Shown: positions 34,020-46,469, numbered from the stretch's first letter. The stretch is DNA of 64,000 nucleotides from Hygrophila difformis (GCA_030278955.1 JAOANR010000010.1:17824444-17888443), one strand, 5' to 3'. Numbers and translations: made by a program. The notes: generated by a model not told the origin, from the letters alone.

Positions 34020-35216
34020 TCTATATAATATATAAAAACAATATCCCTTATGAACAGTAACATACTCTTATGAACAGTAACCTCTCAATTATCTCTCACA
34101 AAAATCCCCTTATGAACAGTAACCTACCTATTTCCTCAACATTCACTTTCTGCACGCAATCCAATACACATTTCTAATGATCAATAACTCATCAATAATT
34201 CAAAATGTGTACAAAAAAAATTCTAAAAATTTGATATTTTAAACTACATGATGAGACGAATCTAATGAGATCCCACTTGACTATGTTTTTTTTAGATGTT
34301 GTATAAGCATTAGTCAAAGTTGAATAATAAACAATATCAAAAGTCAATTTCTTTTCATTATAAAAATGAAGGAATTATTTAAAAAGAAAAAATATAATGC
34401 ACTTTCAAAATATCGAATAACCAAATTCGAGAAAAATTCACATTAGATAATTTAATTTTATTAATTATTATACATAAAGTATACTACCAAATAAAGGATG
34501 TAACAAAAACTTTATGTGTTGATATTATATATATTTTTTAAATATAATTTAAATATTTGTTATTATTCTTAACCGATACTCTATTAACTGAAATTATAGA
34601 TAAAGAATATATTGTAAATTACTAACAAGTACTTTATAAATTGATATTATATTCACTAATGAATAGAAAATATTTGTATTAGATAAATTAACTAAATTAG
34701 ATGAATTGGAATACGATAATAAGTCGATGAACCTATAATCATTTTAATTTGTCAATGGATTCATTTACAAAAGTATTTCTTATAATTTTCTAATTTTACT
34801 TTGAAAATATCTACATTTTAATGAAATTTCTAATGTCTCAACGCTTTAGGGTGAATCAATATAAATAATCAATTATCGAGTACAATACGATTACACGTAC
34901 TTTCTTTGTCAATATATGACATTAGAGTCGTGAATAGAAATGTTTTTATCTTTGTTTTTTCATTTTTTGTCTTTTCAATTATTGTTTGTAGTAAAATATT
35001 TTTTAAGATACTAAATTGTAATATATAAATATTAGTAATGACATATGGTGATCGATTTATATGCAATGTATAGATTTAATGATGTAATGCTTAAAATAAT
35101 TTAAGGAGGTTGGAGAATGTAATCGACATAATAAAATTAAACAATTCTATTTGTTAAATTGGATAATTTTATTCATATTGTCTATAATTTCCGCCATTGG
35201 GCGGGAGAAGTACTAG
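34020..35216 (+). mobile_element. Small non-autonomous Helitron
   Basis: 5-prime TC (TCTATATAATATATAAAA) after A at 34019; 3-prime hairpin CCGCC-ATTG-GGCGG at 35191-35204, eight bases, then CTAG (35213-35216) followed by T. These are the Helitron terminal features (TC...hairpin...CTRR, A/T target, no duplication). Near the 5-prime end CTTATGAACAGTAAC occurs three times (34047-34116). A degenerate Stowaway copy is nested about 34130-34370. No coding capacity. Confidence 0.7.
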
Positions 35217-35656
35217 TTTATGATAATGCCTTCATACACTTATGTGATTTGTTAGTGAGATAGAGTTGTTCTCAAACCCTACAGTCGACACATATATTTC
35301 GCCCGTCGAGATACTATGGAATGCAGTTTAAATAAAATTATATTGTGAATTTTTAATATAATTTTATTGGAAGACCATGGAATTATAGGAAGTATTATTT
35401 ATATTTATTTATTGTTATGATTATTATGATTAGTAGTATTATTATTATTTGAAGATGGAAATGGAACTGAAAAGTTGGGTAGGGGAAAAACAATAGAAAA
35501 ATTAATATTTTAACCCTTTAAATTTTAAAATTCGCTAAAATGGTCTCTTAATTTTAATTAGAAAAATCAGACCAATAAGTTTTTTTTTTTGTTTTTTTTT
35601 TGTTTACTTTTTGGAAGTAAAGTATGTAATTTTAAGGACCCATGCCACATGCAATA
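35217..35656. other. Spacer between the two Helitrons
   Basis: AT-rich, with ATT-type simple sequence near 35410-35450 and a T-run near 35580. Nothing coding. Confidence 0.4.
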
Positions 35657-36010
35657 TCTATTAATACTATATAAATGGGAGAGCAAAAAATTTTGCCAAA
35701 TCTCTATTTCAATCACAACCATCCGATGGCAGCATAAATTCCAATTTCGACCGTAGGATGCCAGCTTCAATCTTAATTTCTAACCGTTTGATTCTGACTT
35801 CCATTGTGTGTGATTTATTACGGATCACAAATCACAGATGCCTGCGTCTCTCCACCTAAATCCGCGATTCTCTCCAATAGCACCTCCTCCGCATCCAATC
35901 GGCGGTCTTAATTGGGCCTGGCATTGCCGCCGCCGTTCTGGTCTCGTCTCAGACCGCCCCCGCCGCCGTTCTGCCTTTCTTCAATTTCACTCTTCTATCT
36001 TCTATCTGTA

Positions 36011-36213
36011 ATGGGCGGTTCTAAATTAGGGCTCGTACTTGCAACGCCGCCGCTGCACCGCCATCTGCCTAGCCCTAATCTCTCCACGGTCTCCGCTTCG
36101 TGGGCCCTTGCCCTGCCTCAGCTCGCAGGGCCGCCACTGCCCCGCTTTCGAAGCCGCCATAGGCCTCAGTTCCACTCCACCGGCAACCCTACTCCGCTCC
36201 CGCTCTCGTGCAG
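36011..36213 (+). pseudogene. Transit-peptide-like first exon in Helitron 1
   Basis: GC-rich exon-like block starting MGGSKLGLVLATPPLHRH with a clean donor CAG/GTATAA at 36213/36214. Pro/Arg/Ser-rich, as in organelle targeting exons. Its phase (2) does not fit the next exon (phase 0), so it either belongs to another source gene or an exon is missing. Confidence 0.4.
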
Positions 36214-36454
36214 GTATAAAATCGTGTTGCTTTATTGTTCAATTTGGGGATTTTGAGTTGGAGACCGTGAATTAGGGCTTTTAATTTGAGTTACTTGTAT
36301 GCTTACGAGTAGCGCTCCCGGCAACCCTGCCCGGTGGAACGTTGTCACTACTACATATTTTTTTCAAGTGACTGGTCTTCGTCCGTTATATGTGCATTTT
36401 TTCTTAAGTTTTTAGGCAGTCTAACAAATGCACTTTTCTTAATTTTGAACGCAG

Positions 36455-37573
36455 TCCTTGAAGTTGCATGTTTTAAAGCTCAGCAGCGATATTGATGAAC
36501 TGAAGCTGAAAATGGTACCCTTTTTTTCGGGAGATTTTTTCATTTGTAGCCAATTACATGGAATTATGGGAAGATAAAACTGAATTTTATAAAACTAATT
36601 AACATCATAGTTTTATCCCAGGCCAAAGTTGAAGATAGAAATAGTGTACAGCTGACAGAAAATCAGGAACAAGGATTTGTAAGTTATATTTGTTTAATGA
36701 TTTGCAGTTTTCGGTTTATGCTTTAATGATTTTGTCATTTCAACCATTTACTGATGCTTTCTTTGTATCATTGCCACTAAGGTTGACCAGGAGATTAGCG
36801 AAAACAATGATAATGATGATAAACTATCTCATGAAAATCCAGAAATTGATTATGGTTCATTGCCTGGAGAGTGTGCCAATGAGGTAAAGTCAGCAGGCCA
36901 CTCTGCATGAACGTACATGTTTCCATTTTGTATGTATTTCCTTTCAATAATGAAAAATTTACCAGATTCAGCAGATAGACGAGATTAATTTTGTTTTTCA
37001 AATTTTCACTTGTCTGTTTATTTTCCTTTCAATTGCAAAAAGGCTATTGAAAGTAGGAGGATTGGTGAGACTTCCAATAAACTTGAGGTTTCCATGCATG
37101 TTCCAAAAGACTCCGTGCCTCTTCTTGGACAAGATTTACGAGGACATGCGACGTTAAGGCATGCAGTTAAAGGAAATTATCTGTTTGACTCTACAGAAAC
37201 CGAGATTCAGTGGGGATCGCAACCTAAGGGAACAAAGGGTTTTCCAAACCTAAGCGAGCAAAGTGGAAATGCTGAACTACCGAACAATTTCAGGGTGAAC
37301 TATGAAAGTTCTTTGTTTTCTGCTTGTATTTATTTTGTTTTATCTAAGCATTTTCTGTCATTAAGTAAATTTGATACATTATTTGTTGATTGTAGACTGA
37401 AGATCAAACAAGATCTTCAGCAGTTGCTAAAACGGAACCATCCCATGCTCAGAAGGGCAAGGATGAGAAGTCACCAACAATGCCTTTTCGAGCACCACAG
37501 CTTTCTAACCGAGAGAGGCTAATTTTAAGAAAGCAAGCCCTGCAGATGAAAAAACCACCTGTGCTTGCAGTTG
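36455..37573 (+). pseudogene. CRM-domain (CRS1/YhbY) splicing-factor fragment
   Basis: Five exons in one continuous frame with matching phase 0 borders: 36455-36514, 36622-36678, 36791-36883, 37043-37294, 37396-37573, where the last ends LSNRERLILRKQALQMKK then PPVLAV. That last motif is the start of a CRM RNA-binding domain as in the CFM2/CFM-type chloroplast group II intron splicing factors; the first exons are acidic linker (EISENNDNDDKLSHENPE). The CRM core that should follow (for example a KSNIVTG-like loop) is absent; the next exon-like piece 37651-37696 (PSSAVLKNAASTLA) is unrelated. So the copy stops at an intron or exon edge within the domain. Confidence 0.55.
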
Positions 37574-38499
37574 GTAATGATACTCATTTTTTTTTTGTAT
37601 GAATTATGAGGTGTAGTGTTCTGTTTCAGATTATTGTTTCCTAAATGCAGATCCCTCGTCTGCAGTTCTAAAGAATGCCGCTTCAACTTTAGCAAGGTAA
37701 TGATACATTTTTGACCATTTGTTTTAGATTTGATCAAGTGAGAAGGTTCCCCCATACTGACCATTTGAATTTTATGTTTTTCAATCAATGGATGTTGCAC
37801 CTCTATTGTGATCATGATTTTTCCTGTTGAGTATCTTGGGTATGGTTCTTAGGTTTGTTAATAGTTCTTTTGGATTGTGCAGAGTGTTTAATTTTTTGAA
37901 AGGTAGTCCCTTTGTGATCAAATTGGCTTCAGCGGTGGGTGTTGTTAAAATCGAGGTAGACGTTTTGTTTTTGCTGCTGTGTAAATTGTTGTTCAAGTGA
38001 GTGCTGTAAATTGGGGCAAAGCTAGCTTCACTGATGCGGTAACTGAAGGGAATACTCCCTGGGATTTGTCAGCCAGGCTATTGAATCATCCCAGTCAATC
38101 TTTCTCTTTTTAATTTGTATCCTAGAAACTTAAGCTTCTGTTTAACAAGATCTAGCAGTTTGGAAGGCTTCGGGACAGAATTCTCCGCAGAATTACTGCT
38201 GCGGATCTATATGTCACGAAAGCAAGATATTTATATGTTGAAAGATATCAAGTTATCAAAACCTTATTCTTAAAGTTACATGGTGGAAAGATATTTATGT
38301 GTTCACTGAAGTTGGCATTTACATTGTTATGGCATGTTAGAATTATATTTGTTTCAGTTGGTATTTGTAAAAGGTACTGTTGTAAACTTGTTTTTGTATG
38401 CTATGCTCATTTTGGTTGCTTTTACTTTCTTAGTTAATAGTAAAGAAACAGGCTGTGACCTTGACACATCTAGGGACCTTGGAGGTTGTATGCTATGCT
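37574..38499 (+). other. Intron-like and unassigned sequence in Helitron 1
   Basis: Contains the short exon-like 37651-37696 with proper AG and GT borders, and coding-looking scraps such as WGKASFTDAVTEGNTPWD near 38015-38070 and GFGTEFSAELLLRIY near 38165-38210. I cannot assign them. Confidence 0.35.
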
Positions 38500-39117
38500 C
38501 GTTTTTGTTACATTGAAGACTGAGTTGAGGTCAACCAATGGACAATTATATGCTCTGGTGAGGAGAGCTGCTGCAACAAATTTGGGGAAGTTTGCTGCCA
38601 CTGTGGAATCTTCTCATCTCAAGACAGATATCATGTCCATGTTTGGGGAACTGACACAAGATGGTAATTGTACCTATTCACATACATGTGAATGATAAAA
38701 TAATACAATCGAATCGGTTGAACCGATTGTACAGATTGTGTAGCTTAAGAATATTCAAATGGAGAAAAATATGATTTTTTTTTTGCGCAAGTTGAGACAG
38801 CATGGTTATACTCAATGATATTTAAGGGGTAATTTCTTTATTTAAAGACAGTATGATGCTAGAGGATTACTCTTTTTCAACCTGGTACTGTAGCATTTAG
38901 CTTGTGTTTGATATCTTTATTAATTTTGGTGAGTGTTGGACGTAAGATGTAACAAGACACTTGTGGTTATGAATTAATACTAAAAGTTCATTTTCCTTCT
39001 TTCTCAGATCAGGATTCTGTTCGCTTGCTGGCTGTTGAGGGCTCTGCTGCTCTTGGAAAGTTATTGCATCCTCAAGATTGTGTAGAACATATACTCCCCG
39101 TAATTGTCAGCTTCTCG
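38500..39117 (+). pseudogene. PP2AA: PP2A scaffolding subunit A fragment
   Basis: PP2A subunit A is a HEAT-repeat scaffold joining the catalytic and B subunits. Exon about 38500-38663 reads VRRAAATNLGKFAATVES, HLKTDIMSMFGELTQD; a phase-1 intron with GT donor follows; exon 39008-39117 continues DQDSVRLLAVEGSAALGKLL, PQDCVEHILPVIVSFS. This equals one to two HEAT repeats of the family. The start is damaged (ELRSTNGQLYALVRR where several residues between Leu and Val are lost). The exon then passes without an intron into ARIA-like sequence at about 39118. Confidence 0.85.
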
Positions 39118-39419
39118 CGTTCTGAGGATTCCGCTATACATTATAAAGTGGTATCTTTCTTGTTTTCATGCTCTATAACTTCTTATTACTTATCATTGAT
39201 TTCCACTTGCGTCCTGGCATATAAATTTAAGAGACTAAAGATGTGGATAATGCTTACCTGTAATGCGGAGCTTTTATATGCAAGCAACTTGTCCTGATTC
39301 CTAATCATAGATGTCTTAAATTATCAGGTTGGTGTCATTGGTAATCTGGTGCACTCATCCCCAAACATCAAGAAGGAAGTCCTGACTGGAGCTTTGCAAC
39401 CTGTCATTGCTTTACTTAG
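39118..39419 (+). pseudogene. ARIA-like armadillo/BTB protein fragment
   Basis: Directly fused in frame to the PP2A piece: RSEDSAIHYKV (39118-39150), intron, then 39328-39419 VGVIGNLVHSSPNIKKEVL, GALQPVIALL. This is a conserved armadillo-repeat segment of the plant ARIA/ABAP1 proteins (usually HYEAVGVIGNLVHSSPN). One residue is lost at KKEVLT-GALQP. Confidence 0.75.
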
Positions 39420-40010
39420 GTATGATTGCCTACATTGTAGAAAAGCCTATGGTCCTTACTGACCTTTTTGGGAAGACTTAGATCATGCCATGACTTGAAC
39501 AACTCTTTGGCAGTATGATTGTAGCTGTTGGTCAATGAAATAGAGAGATTAGATGCATTATGATATCTTTATTTTAGACTATCTCTTGTTGCAGCACACC
39601 ATGAGGGTTATTTATTGTAGCAAACAGCACGAAAATAAATGCTTTATTGAAGATGACATCTTTGTGAGCACTGAGTAAGTAGCAAATGTTCATTACATGA
39701 TGGCCATAGTGTGCTGGAATGCTGTGTAGAGAAGTTTTATTAATTAATGATTAGTTTCTGTATCTGCATATATGCATTCTTCAATTATCAATTACCCACA
39801 AACACTGTTCTATGTTAAAGATCACCCAGCTTTTTGAAGTGGCTGTCCCGTTTACTTTCAAGTTTCAACATTTCTTGTTTAATCTCCAAGAGTACACCAA
39901 CTACCTGGGCTTAAAGTAAACTCGTTCTATTGCTGCATAATATGGTTTGTGCCCCGTGAGTAACTTCAGAAATTGTAATAACCATAAAAAGCATTCTGCT
40001 GTGCAAGTTT

Positions 40011-40218
40011 ACAATTTACTATTCTATCAGTTTTGTGTTGCTAAACTTCTGCTTGTTGCAGGCACAAAGTATTGATATTATTGGTATTATTATTATTATC
40101 CAGAAGTAAATTATATATTTTTCTTTATTTGTGATTTACTATTCTGATGTGCAAGCATAAAATTTACTATTCTATTAGTTTTGCGTTGCTAAACTTCTGC
40201 TTGCTGCAGGCACAAAGT
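40011..40218 (+). repeat. Tandem duplication of an intron/exon border
   Basis: A block of about 85 bp containing TTTACTATTCTAT, TTGCTAAACTTCTGCTTG and TGCAGGCACAAAGTA occurs at about 39995-40069 and again at 40135-40218. The second copy serves the uridine-kinase-like exon; the first ends in a dead duplicate of the splice acceptor. Confidence 0.8.
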
Positions 40219-40296
40219 AGTGATAGTTGAAGGTAACTACTTGCTTTTGGATGAAGATGTGTGGAGGGATGTCTCCTCCATATTTGATGAGAAGTG
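40210..40296 (+). pseudogene. Uridine-kinase/phosphoribulokinase-like exon
   Basis: Single exon with AG and GT borders: HKVVIVEGNYLLLDEDVWRD, VSSIFDEKW. VEGNYLL is the conserved central motif of plant P-loop uridine-kinase-like proteins. The P-loop exon is absent. Confidence 0.7.
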
Positions 40297-40629
40297 GTAA
40301 CATACATCTTCTGATTCTTGTATTGTTCACTGCAAAATCAACAACTGATATCCTTGATTATACTCTGTTAAGATATAGGCATACGGTTTAGTACTACCTC
40401 CCTCTCTTTTTACTTTTTACTTTTTACTCCTCCCTTTTTGGACTGTTTTGAAGTAGGGCATATTTGGTAACTTTCTCTCTCCATCTACTAAATAAAATAC
40501 TCCCATTCTCCTGTTTCCTTTAATCCCATGGCTAACCCAAATATAATACCTAAAGCGAAATGGAGGAAGAATTTGGGAGAGTTTACTTTAACTTGACTCC
40601 TTTTCTGAATATGCAGGATCAAACCCTAG

Positions 40630-41224
<595 letters not shown>

Positions 41225-42162
41225 ATGCCTCCTTACGGGACACCAGTTCCATGCACAGCTTTATATCCTCATGGGGGACTCTATGCTCATCCTAATATGC
41301 CTATGGTAATCAAGGACCTGTTAGCACATATTCTTGAAGTAAATTGGTAGTTTATTTTGCATTCTTGTACTGGATGATTAATGTGGTTGGTGTTCAAAAG
41401 GCTTTTGCATTATATGTGCCTATCTGTTTTCTTGACAGGCCCCAGGTGTTGTTTCTGGAAATGCTGAATTAGATGGGAAAGGTACTGAGGGAAGGGACAA
41501 CGCTTTGGGGAAAAAAGACAAAGTGCCTTCTGGAAATCATGTCTTGGCTGGTGGCAAGACTGGAGATACTGGAAAAGTTGCTTCTGGCTCTGGAAACGAT
41601 GCTGGTACTCAAAGGTGGGTTTAGACTTTAGACATTCTACTTCTTGAATTGTTGTGTGTATTTTGACAATTTTGATCTTGCCTATGAGTGATTACGTTAA
41701 ACTATTTTTGGTCTGAACATGAGTTTTATTTTTCTTTTGACCAGTGCTGACAGTGGGAGTGAAGGTTCATCTGATGCAAGTAATGATGACAATAACCAGG
41801 TATTTTCATATTCTCTAATTTAAACAAAATGTACATTGTACTGTTGCAGTGTTTGCGGCTGAACCGGGGAACTTGGCACATTTGTTTGTTAAGATACAAT
41901 AGATATGTGTGCATTTGTGTGTGTGTGTGTGTGTGTGTGTGGTTTAATTGTTTTGAGTTTGCCTTTTGGGGAACTGATGTGGCTATAAAAATTCAAACAA
42001 TGATGATTGAGACTTGGGAGGTCAAGTAATATGAGATACTAAACGAGTACATCCTGAAATGTAATGAACTTTTTAATCTTACAGGATGAACGGGAACTAA
42101 AAAGACAAAAGAGGAAACAGTCTAATCGGGAATCTGCTCCAAGGTCAGGATTCCGAAAACAG
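41225..42162 (+). pseudogene. G-box-binding bZIP (GBF, bZIP16/68-like) fragment
   Basis: Begins within the ARF1-GBF hybrid exon (to 41305) with MPPYGTPVPCTALYPHGGLY, AHPNM, the Pro-rich activation region of GBF proteins. Next exons 41439-41614 (ELDGKGTEGRDNALGKKDK), 41745-41799 (ADSGSEGSSDASNDDNNQ) and 42085-42162 (DERELKRQKRKQSNRESAPR then SGFRKQ). The last is the DNA-binding basic region, normally SNRESARRSRLRKQ; here the invariant Arg has become Gly and another Arg is Pro, so DNA binding would be lost. The leucine zipper is missing. Confidence 0.85.
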
Positions 42163-42634
42163 GTACAATGATTTTCCACAACTGTGATTAGGGTTTAATT
42201 GTAAGGATCAGATTATTATTATTGAATTGGATTCCAATGATTGTTATATTCCTTGTCAGTTGTCACCAGTTAGTATCCTTTATTACAGGAGTCATCTTTT
42301 CTTCTTATATTTTAATTGTCAAAATGACTCTTCAAACAGCTCCTCATAAAGAACCATGATGTGTAATAGACTGTAGGCTATTTCTTGCAATCAATCAACT
42401 TGTTTACAAAACATAAGCTACACCATTTCTCTCAACCAATTTTCTTTTTCTAAATTGTTTAAAGTTGACTAAAATTATGAAGACTAGGCTAGGATCTGTT
42501 GGTATTTTGTTTCTTTCCATTTTAAGATTTTTAAACCACTATCATGCATGAATACCGGCATTCCAAAATCCAGAATTTTCCAAGTGAAATGTTCTTCTCA
42601 CGTGGTATGTGCACGTTGGAACTTCTCTTTGTAG

Positions 42635-42762
42635 GTACCTTTCTAATTGAGTGCACAGAGACAGCATCCGTTTTGCAGAATGCTACACAGAACTCTCTTG
42701 TTCTTCTTGATGAATTGGGAAGAGGAACAAGCACTTATGATGGATATGCTATAGCATATGCT
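42635..42762 (+). pseudogene. MSH6: MutS homologue 6 ATPase exon
   Basis: Exon with AG and GT borders: [18 protein letters not shown], then Walker [21 protein letters not shown]. This is the ATPase segment of mismatch-repair protein MSH6 ([14 protein letters not shown] is typical for plant MSH6). The Walker A exon is absent. Confidence 0.8.
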
Positions 42763-43492
42763 GTGAGATTCCTATTTCTTTCCTATTATATTCTTTTGGT
42801 GGTGTTATGGAAATATCCCTTAGATTCTTGGCATACCTTACTATACAAACTTTATACAGAAAAAATAACAATGTAGAACTCCATTTTGTTTTAACTTCTT
42901 TTTATAATGTCTGATTTATAGCGTTACTTCGTCTTGTGTAAACAATATTTCAAGAACTTTTTTACAGTTCGCTACATTATTCTTGTCCAATGGTGCAGCT
43001 TATATTTGTACTGGTGCCTTAATTTTATCCCTGTTAAATTATATCTTTTCTTTTTCTATATTGGAATGGAGTTTATATGATGTTGTCCAGGCATGATAAT
43101 GGGGGCTTCTGCGTCATCGGTTTGGTTCAACATTAGGTGCCCCATCCATGTACAGAAGCACCAATAATTGATTATAATTTGGCTCTTCTGTTTCAGCCTA
43201 TGCTCATGCTTGGCATAACCCTTGTTGTGTGATTGAGCGTAGTCTTCCCGTACTGGCTCATAACTGTATTTGTCATTGTTTTGTTCATTGGTAAGATGAA
43301 AGATCAATTCTTATTTTTGTAAATAGTAGTTGCATTATTATAAGCTACAGAGATGGATGATTATTCATTGAGTTTCCAAGAGTTACAGTTATATATGAAT
43401 TGCTTACTTAGAAGTGTTTCGACATTTTTAGAATTGTTAAATTGTTGAAGGTGATTGGCACATTTCTTAACATCTTTCTTCTCACTCAACAG

Positions 43493-44560
43493 AAACATCT
43501 TCTCGATCTTTTGCCAAGGGAATTGAGATGTGGAAGGAGGAAACTTTGGTCAAGGTTTGTTGGCTCCCTAAACCCTAAACCCTAAACCCTGATTTGTTTG
43601 ATTGAAATGTGTCTTAAGACAAACTTTTTCTGAAAGGCCGCATACAAAGTTGTTTTTCTAAGTTCATGTTGAATTGCTTCAAGATGATTGTTACATTTTT
43701 AATTATTTTAAATTCGTTGTCGTGCTGCAAAAAAATCGATTGAATGTAAGATAAACATAAAATCTATTGTCACGGTGAATGTAAGTAACTCGATTGAATA
43801 CCACCAATTCAAGGGGTTATGAATGTAAGTAACTCTATTCTCTTATTTTTCTCTAAATCAGTACTGATTGATGCCGAGTGTGAATCTTTGGTTCCTAAAG
43901 AGGATAAAATGCTCTTGTTGAGCATATCGTAATCTACTTTCTGAGTTGTGTCTGTCTCTATATTTCATCCTACGTGTTCACATAAAATCCCTTTGTATTC
44001 CAGCAAATTATGAGAGGCAACCTTAATCTTAAGAGATTTCTTGTGCTGCTGGTTATATGGCTTTGCTTCTTACTTGTTCAGGTGACCAAGGTAACCTTAC
44101 ATGGTGTAATATTTTTCAGTTTCCAATGAATAATCACCTTTCTATGTCTTAACTCTGGTACAGTTGTTGAAACTACAATAAAGGACTTCGTTCCAGCTCT
44201 AATAAAATGGGGAAATGAGCTGAATCATATTTTGCAAGTTATCCTCTCTCGAATCTTGGGCTCCGCTCCGGTAACTCTGCATATATGTTTTCAATTCTTG
44301 AGCAATGTCATGCTGTCAATTCTATCAATGCATTATGTCTTCCAGTGTTGCCCTCCTCTTTCAGGGGTTGAAGGTTCCATTGAGTCCCATCTTCGTGCAT
44401 GAGGTGAAAGAGAACGTTGGATAGTTGAAGTTCTGTTGCGGCTTCTTTGTGAACTGCTTTCACATATTTACAAGAATGTTGTTGCCGCGTGCCCATTTTC
44501 TGTACTTCCAGATTCTACAGGAATTTTTTTTACTCAACCTCTTCTTCAACTGTATGCTGG
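43493..44560 (+). pseudogene. Unrecognised captured gene fragment(s)
   Basis: Four exon-like blocks with AG/GT borders: 43493-43554 (SRSFAKGIEMWKEET), 44004-44090 (NLKRFLVLLVIWLCFLLVQV, membrane-helix-like), 44164-44270 (TIKDFVPALIKWGNELNHIL, QVILSRILGSAP) and 44365-44560 (GVEGSIESHLRA stop GERERWIVEVLLRLLCE, then AACPFSVLPDSTGI, FTQPLLQLYAG). The last two look like parts of one large helical protein. A TGA interrupts the frame near 44401. I cannot name the sources; the first two blocks may come from other genes. Confidence 0.4.
43566..43590. repeat. Short telomere-type repeat
   Basis: Three and a half units of CCCTAAA directly after an exon donor in Helitron 1. Plant-type telomere unit; short runs also act as telo-box elements near promoters. 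Confidence 0.8.
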
Positions 44561-45237
44561 GTGAGCTTCTGAAGTCACTTGTGTCTTCTTTTATCCTTGA
44601 GTTAGTTGATTTGAAGTTTTTATTTGTGAGTCAGGAGCCCTTGGTTTAATGCTTATTGTACCAAAGAAAAACATACCAAAAAATTAAGGAATGGCCTGCG
44701 TTTGAGTGCTTGCATAATGAATGCTTTATCAGTTTGATTCGCTTGGCCTCTCTATTGCCACCAAAGGAAGACAACTTAAGAAATTGCATAGCAAGGGTAA
44801 GTGCAAGCTGTTGCCAATTGTGTTCATGCTGATCTTTTTGAACTACAGTCTTTGGCCTCTATCTGTATATCTCTTTCCTTTAGTCTCTCTGTACTTAGGG
44901 TTTTATGTTATTAAATACAGTTTTTGGCTGGCGATGACTTCACGGTTTGGCGAATCTTATTTGACATCCTGCAGGCCAGGTATGCGTTCGTTCAATTGCT
45001 TTTTTTTTTTTTCTATAATTTTATTTCATCCTTGATAAAAAATCCATTGAATCTATCTTGGCTCCAATAGACTTTCTACACGGGCTTTGACTTCTAGATC
45101 GATGTGCCACACGTGATAGCAACCATCATGAATTTGTTTCGAACCTGATAGTTACACATGATTTACACACCGATCATGTATATAAACCATTAACATCTGT
45201 TTTCTTTACCCTCTGTCTTAAATTTAGGTTATTCAAA

Positions 45238-46469
45238 TGAACATCGAAGAATATGTGAGCAAGCATATTGCAGAAGAACTGAAAATTAACCAGTCGTCTT
45301 AGTGTCCTTATGTTGTCGTTTGCTATCAGTCTTTCTATGATAATGGTGCTATCTCCATAATACTTGAGTATATGGATGGTGGATCTCTTGCAGATATCCT
45401 GAAGAAAGCTAACATGATTCCAGAACCATTTCTTGCTGCAATTTGTAAACAGGTGGTGTATGTATTCTTGTTTCAATATTTTGTTGATTTTTATCCTTTA
45501 CTGACGATGTTTATTTCAATGTTGGTGCTTAAAGGCTTGTGGTATCTTCACCATGAGAAGCATATTATACACAAGGACTTGAAACCTTCAAATTTGCTGA
45601 TCAATCACAGAGGTGAAGTCAAGATAACTGATTTTGGTGTCAGTGCTATACTTGTCAGCACATCTGGTCAAGCCAACACTTTTGTTGGCACATACAACTA
45701 CATGTCTGTGAGTATTTTGCATGCTGCTTTGCCCCCTTTATTTCTCTCTCTGTTCCAAAGTCAGTTAGAGGTGTAACATGGAGAGCACACACAGCCATTT
45801 TGCTAGACAACAAAGTGGCCTTTCATCGCTTTTGCTCTTGCAGTTTGATGCTTTCTGAACATTTACACTATGTTTGCATTTTCTGAATGATTTTTTTGTT
45901 AGCCTGAAAGAATCATTGGAAACAACTATGGTTACAAAAGTGACATCTGGAGCCTTGGTTTGGTTTTCCTTGAGTGTGCAGCTGGGCAATTTCCATATTC
46001 CTCACCACACCTAGAAGGCTGGGTTAATGTCTATGAGCTGATGGAAACCATTGTTGATCAACTAGCACCCCGTGCACCTCCTGATCAATTTTCGCCAGAG
46101 TTTTGCTCATTCATTGAAGCCTGGTAATTTAAACATTCTCCACATAACTTTTTGGGAAGGCATTGAAATACCAGATGTCTGAAAATCTGGTTGAGATGCT
46201 TGCATAACTATTTCTTGTTCACCTTCTTAAATTCAATCCCCTTAAAATGCACTCAGTGTATAAACTTATTACTGTAATTAATATACTTATCTAAGCACCT
46301 TCCTTGCAAATTTAACATTGAATATTCTTCAATTTTTTGTTCACTGAGATACTGATCATTTCAGTTCCATTTTTATATGCTTAATTAATAACATAACAGT
46401 AAATTGAGATTTTGTTATTATAATTCCAGTGTTCAAAAGGAACCCAAGGACAGACTTTCAGCCAAACGG
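45238..46469 (+). pseudogene. MAP kinase kinase (MKK1/2/6-like) fragment
   Basis: Exons 45238-45452, about 45524-45707, 45903-46123, 46430-46469 cover the kinase domain from VIQMNIEE to KDRLSAKR. Seen: the hinge [18 protein letters not shown], catalytic loop [13 protein letters not shown] (Arg of HRD is Lys), DFG in ITDFGVSAI, activation segment [11 protein letters not shown], and [17 protein letters not shown]. Missing: the Gly-rich loop and the ATP-binding Lys exon. A TAG at 45300-45302 replaces the CAG of NQSSQCPY, and exon 2 lacks an AG acceptor (ATGTTG before GTGCTTAAAG). MAPKKs phosphorylate MAP kinases in stress and cytokinesis signalling; this copy cannot. Confidence 0.9.

Noticed and set aside
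36011..36213. First exon of the CRM-domain protein
   Set aside because: The splice phase does not match the next exon, and no in-frame join gives an open reading; listed as a separate fragment instead.
43056..43307. Minus-strand coding exon ([20 protein letters not shown])
   Set aside because: Looks protein-like but is opposite to all other captured pieces, has no clear splice borders and no family I recognise.
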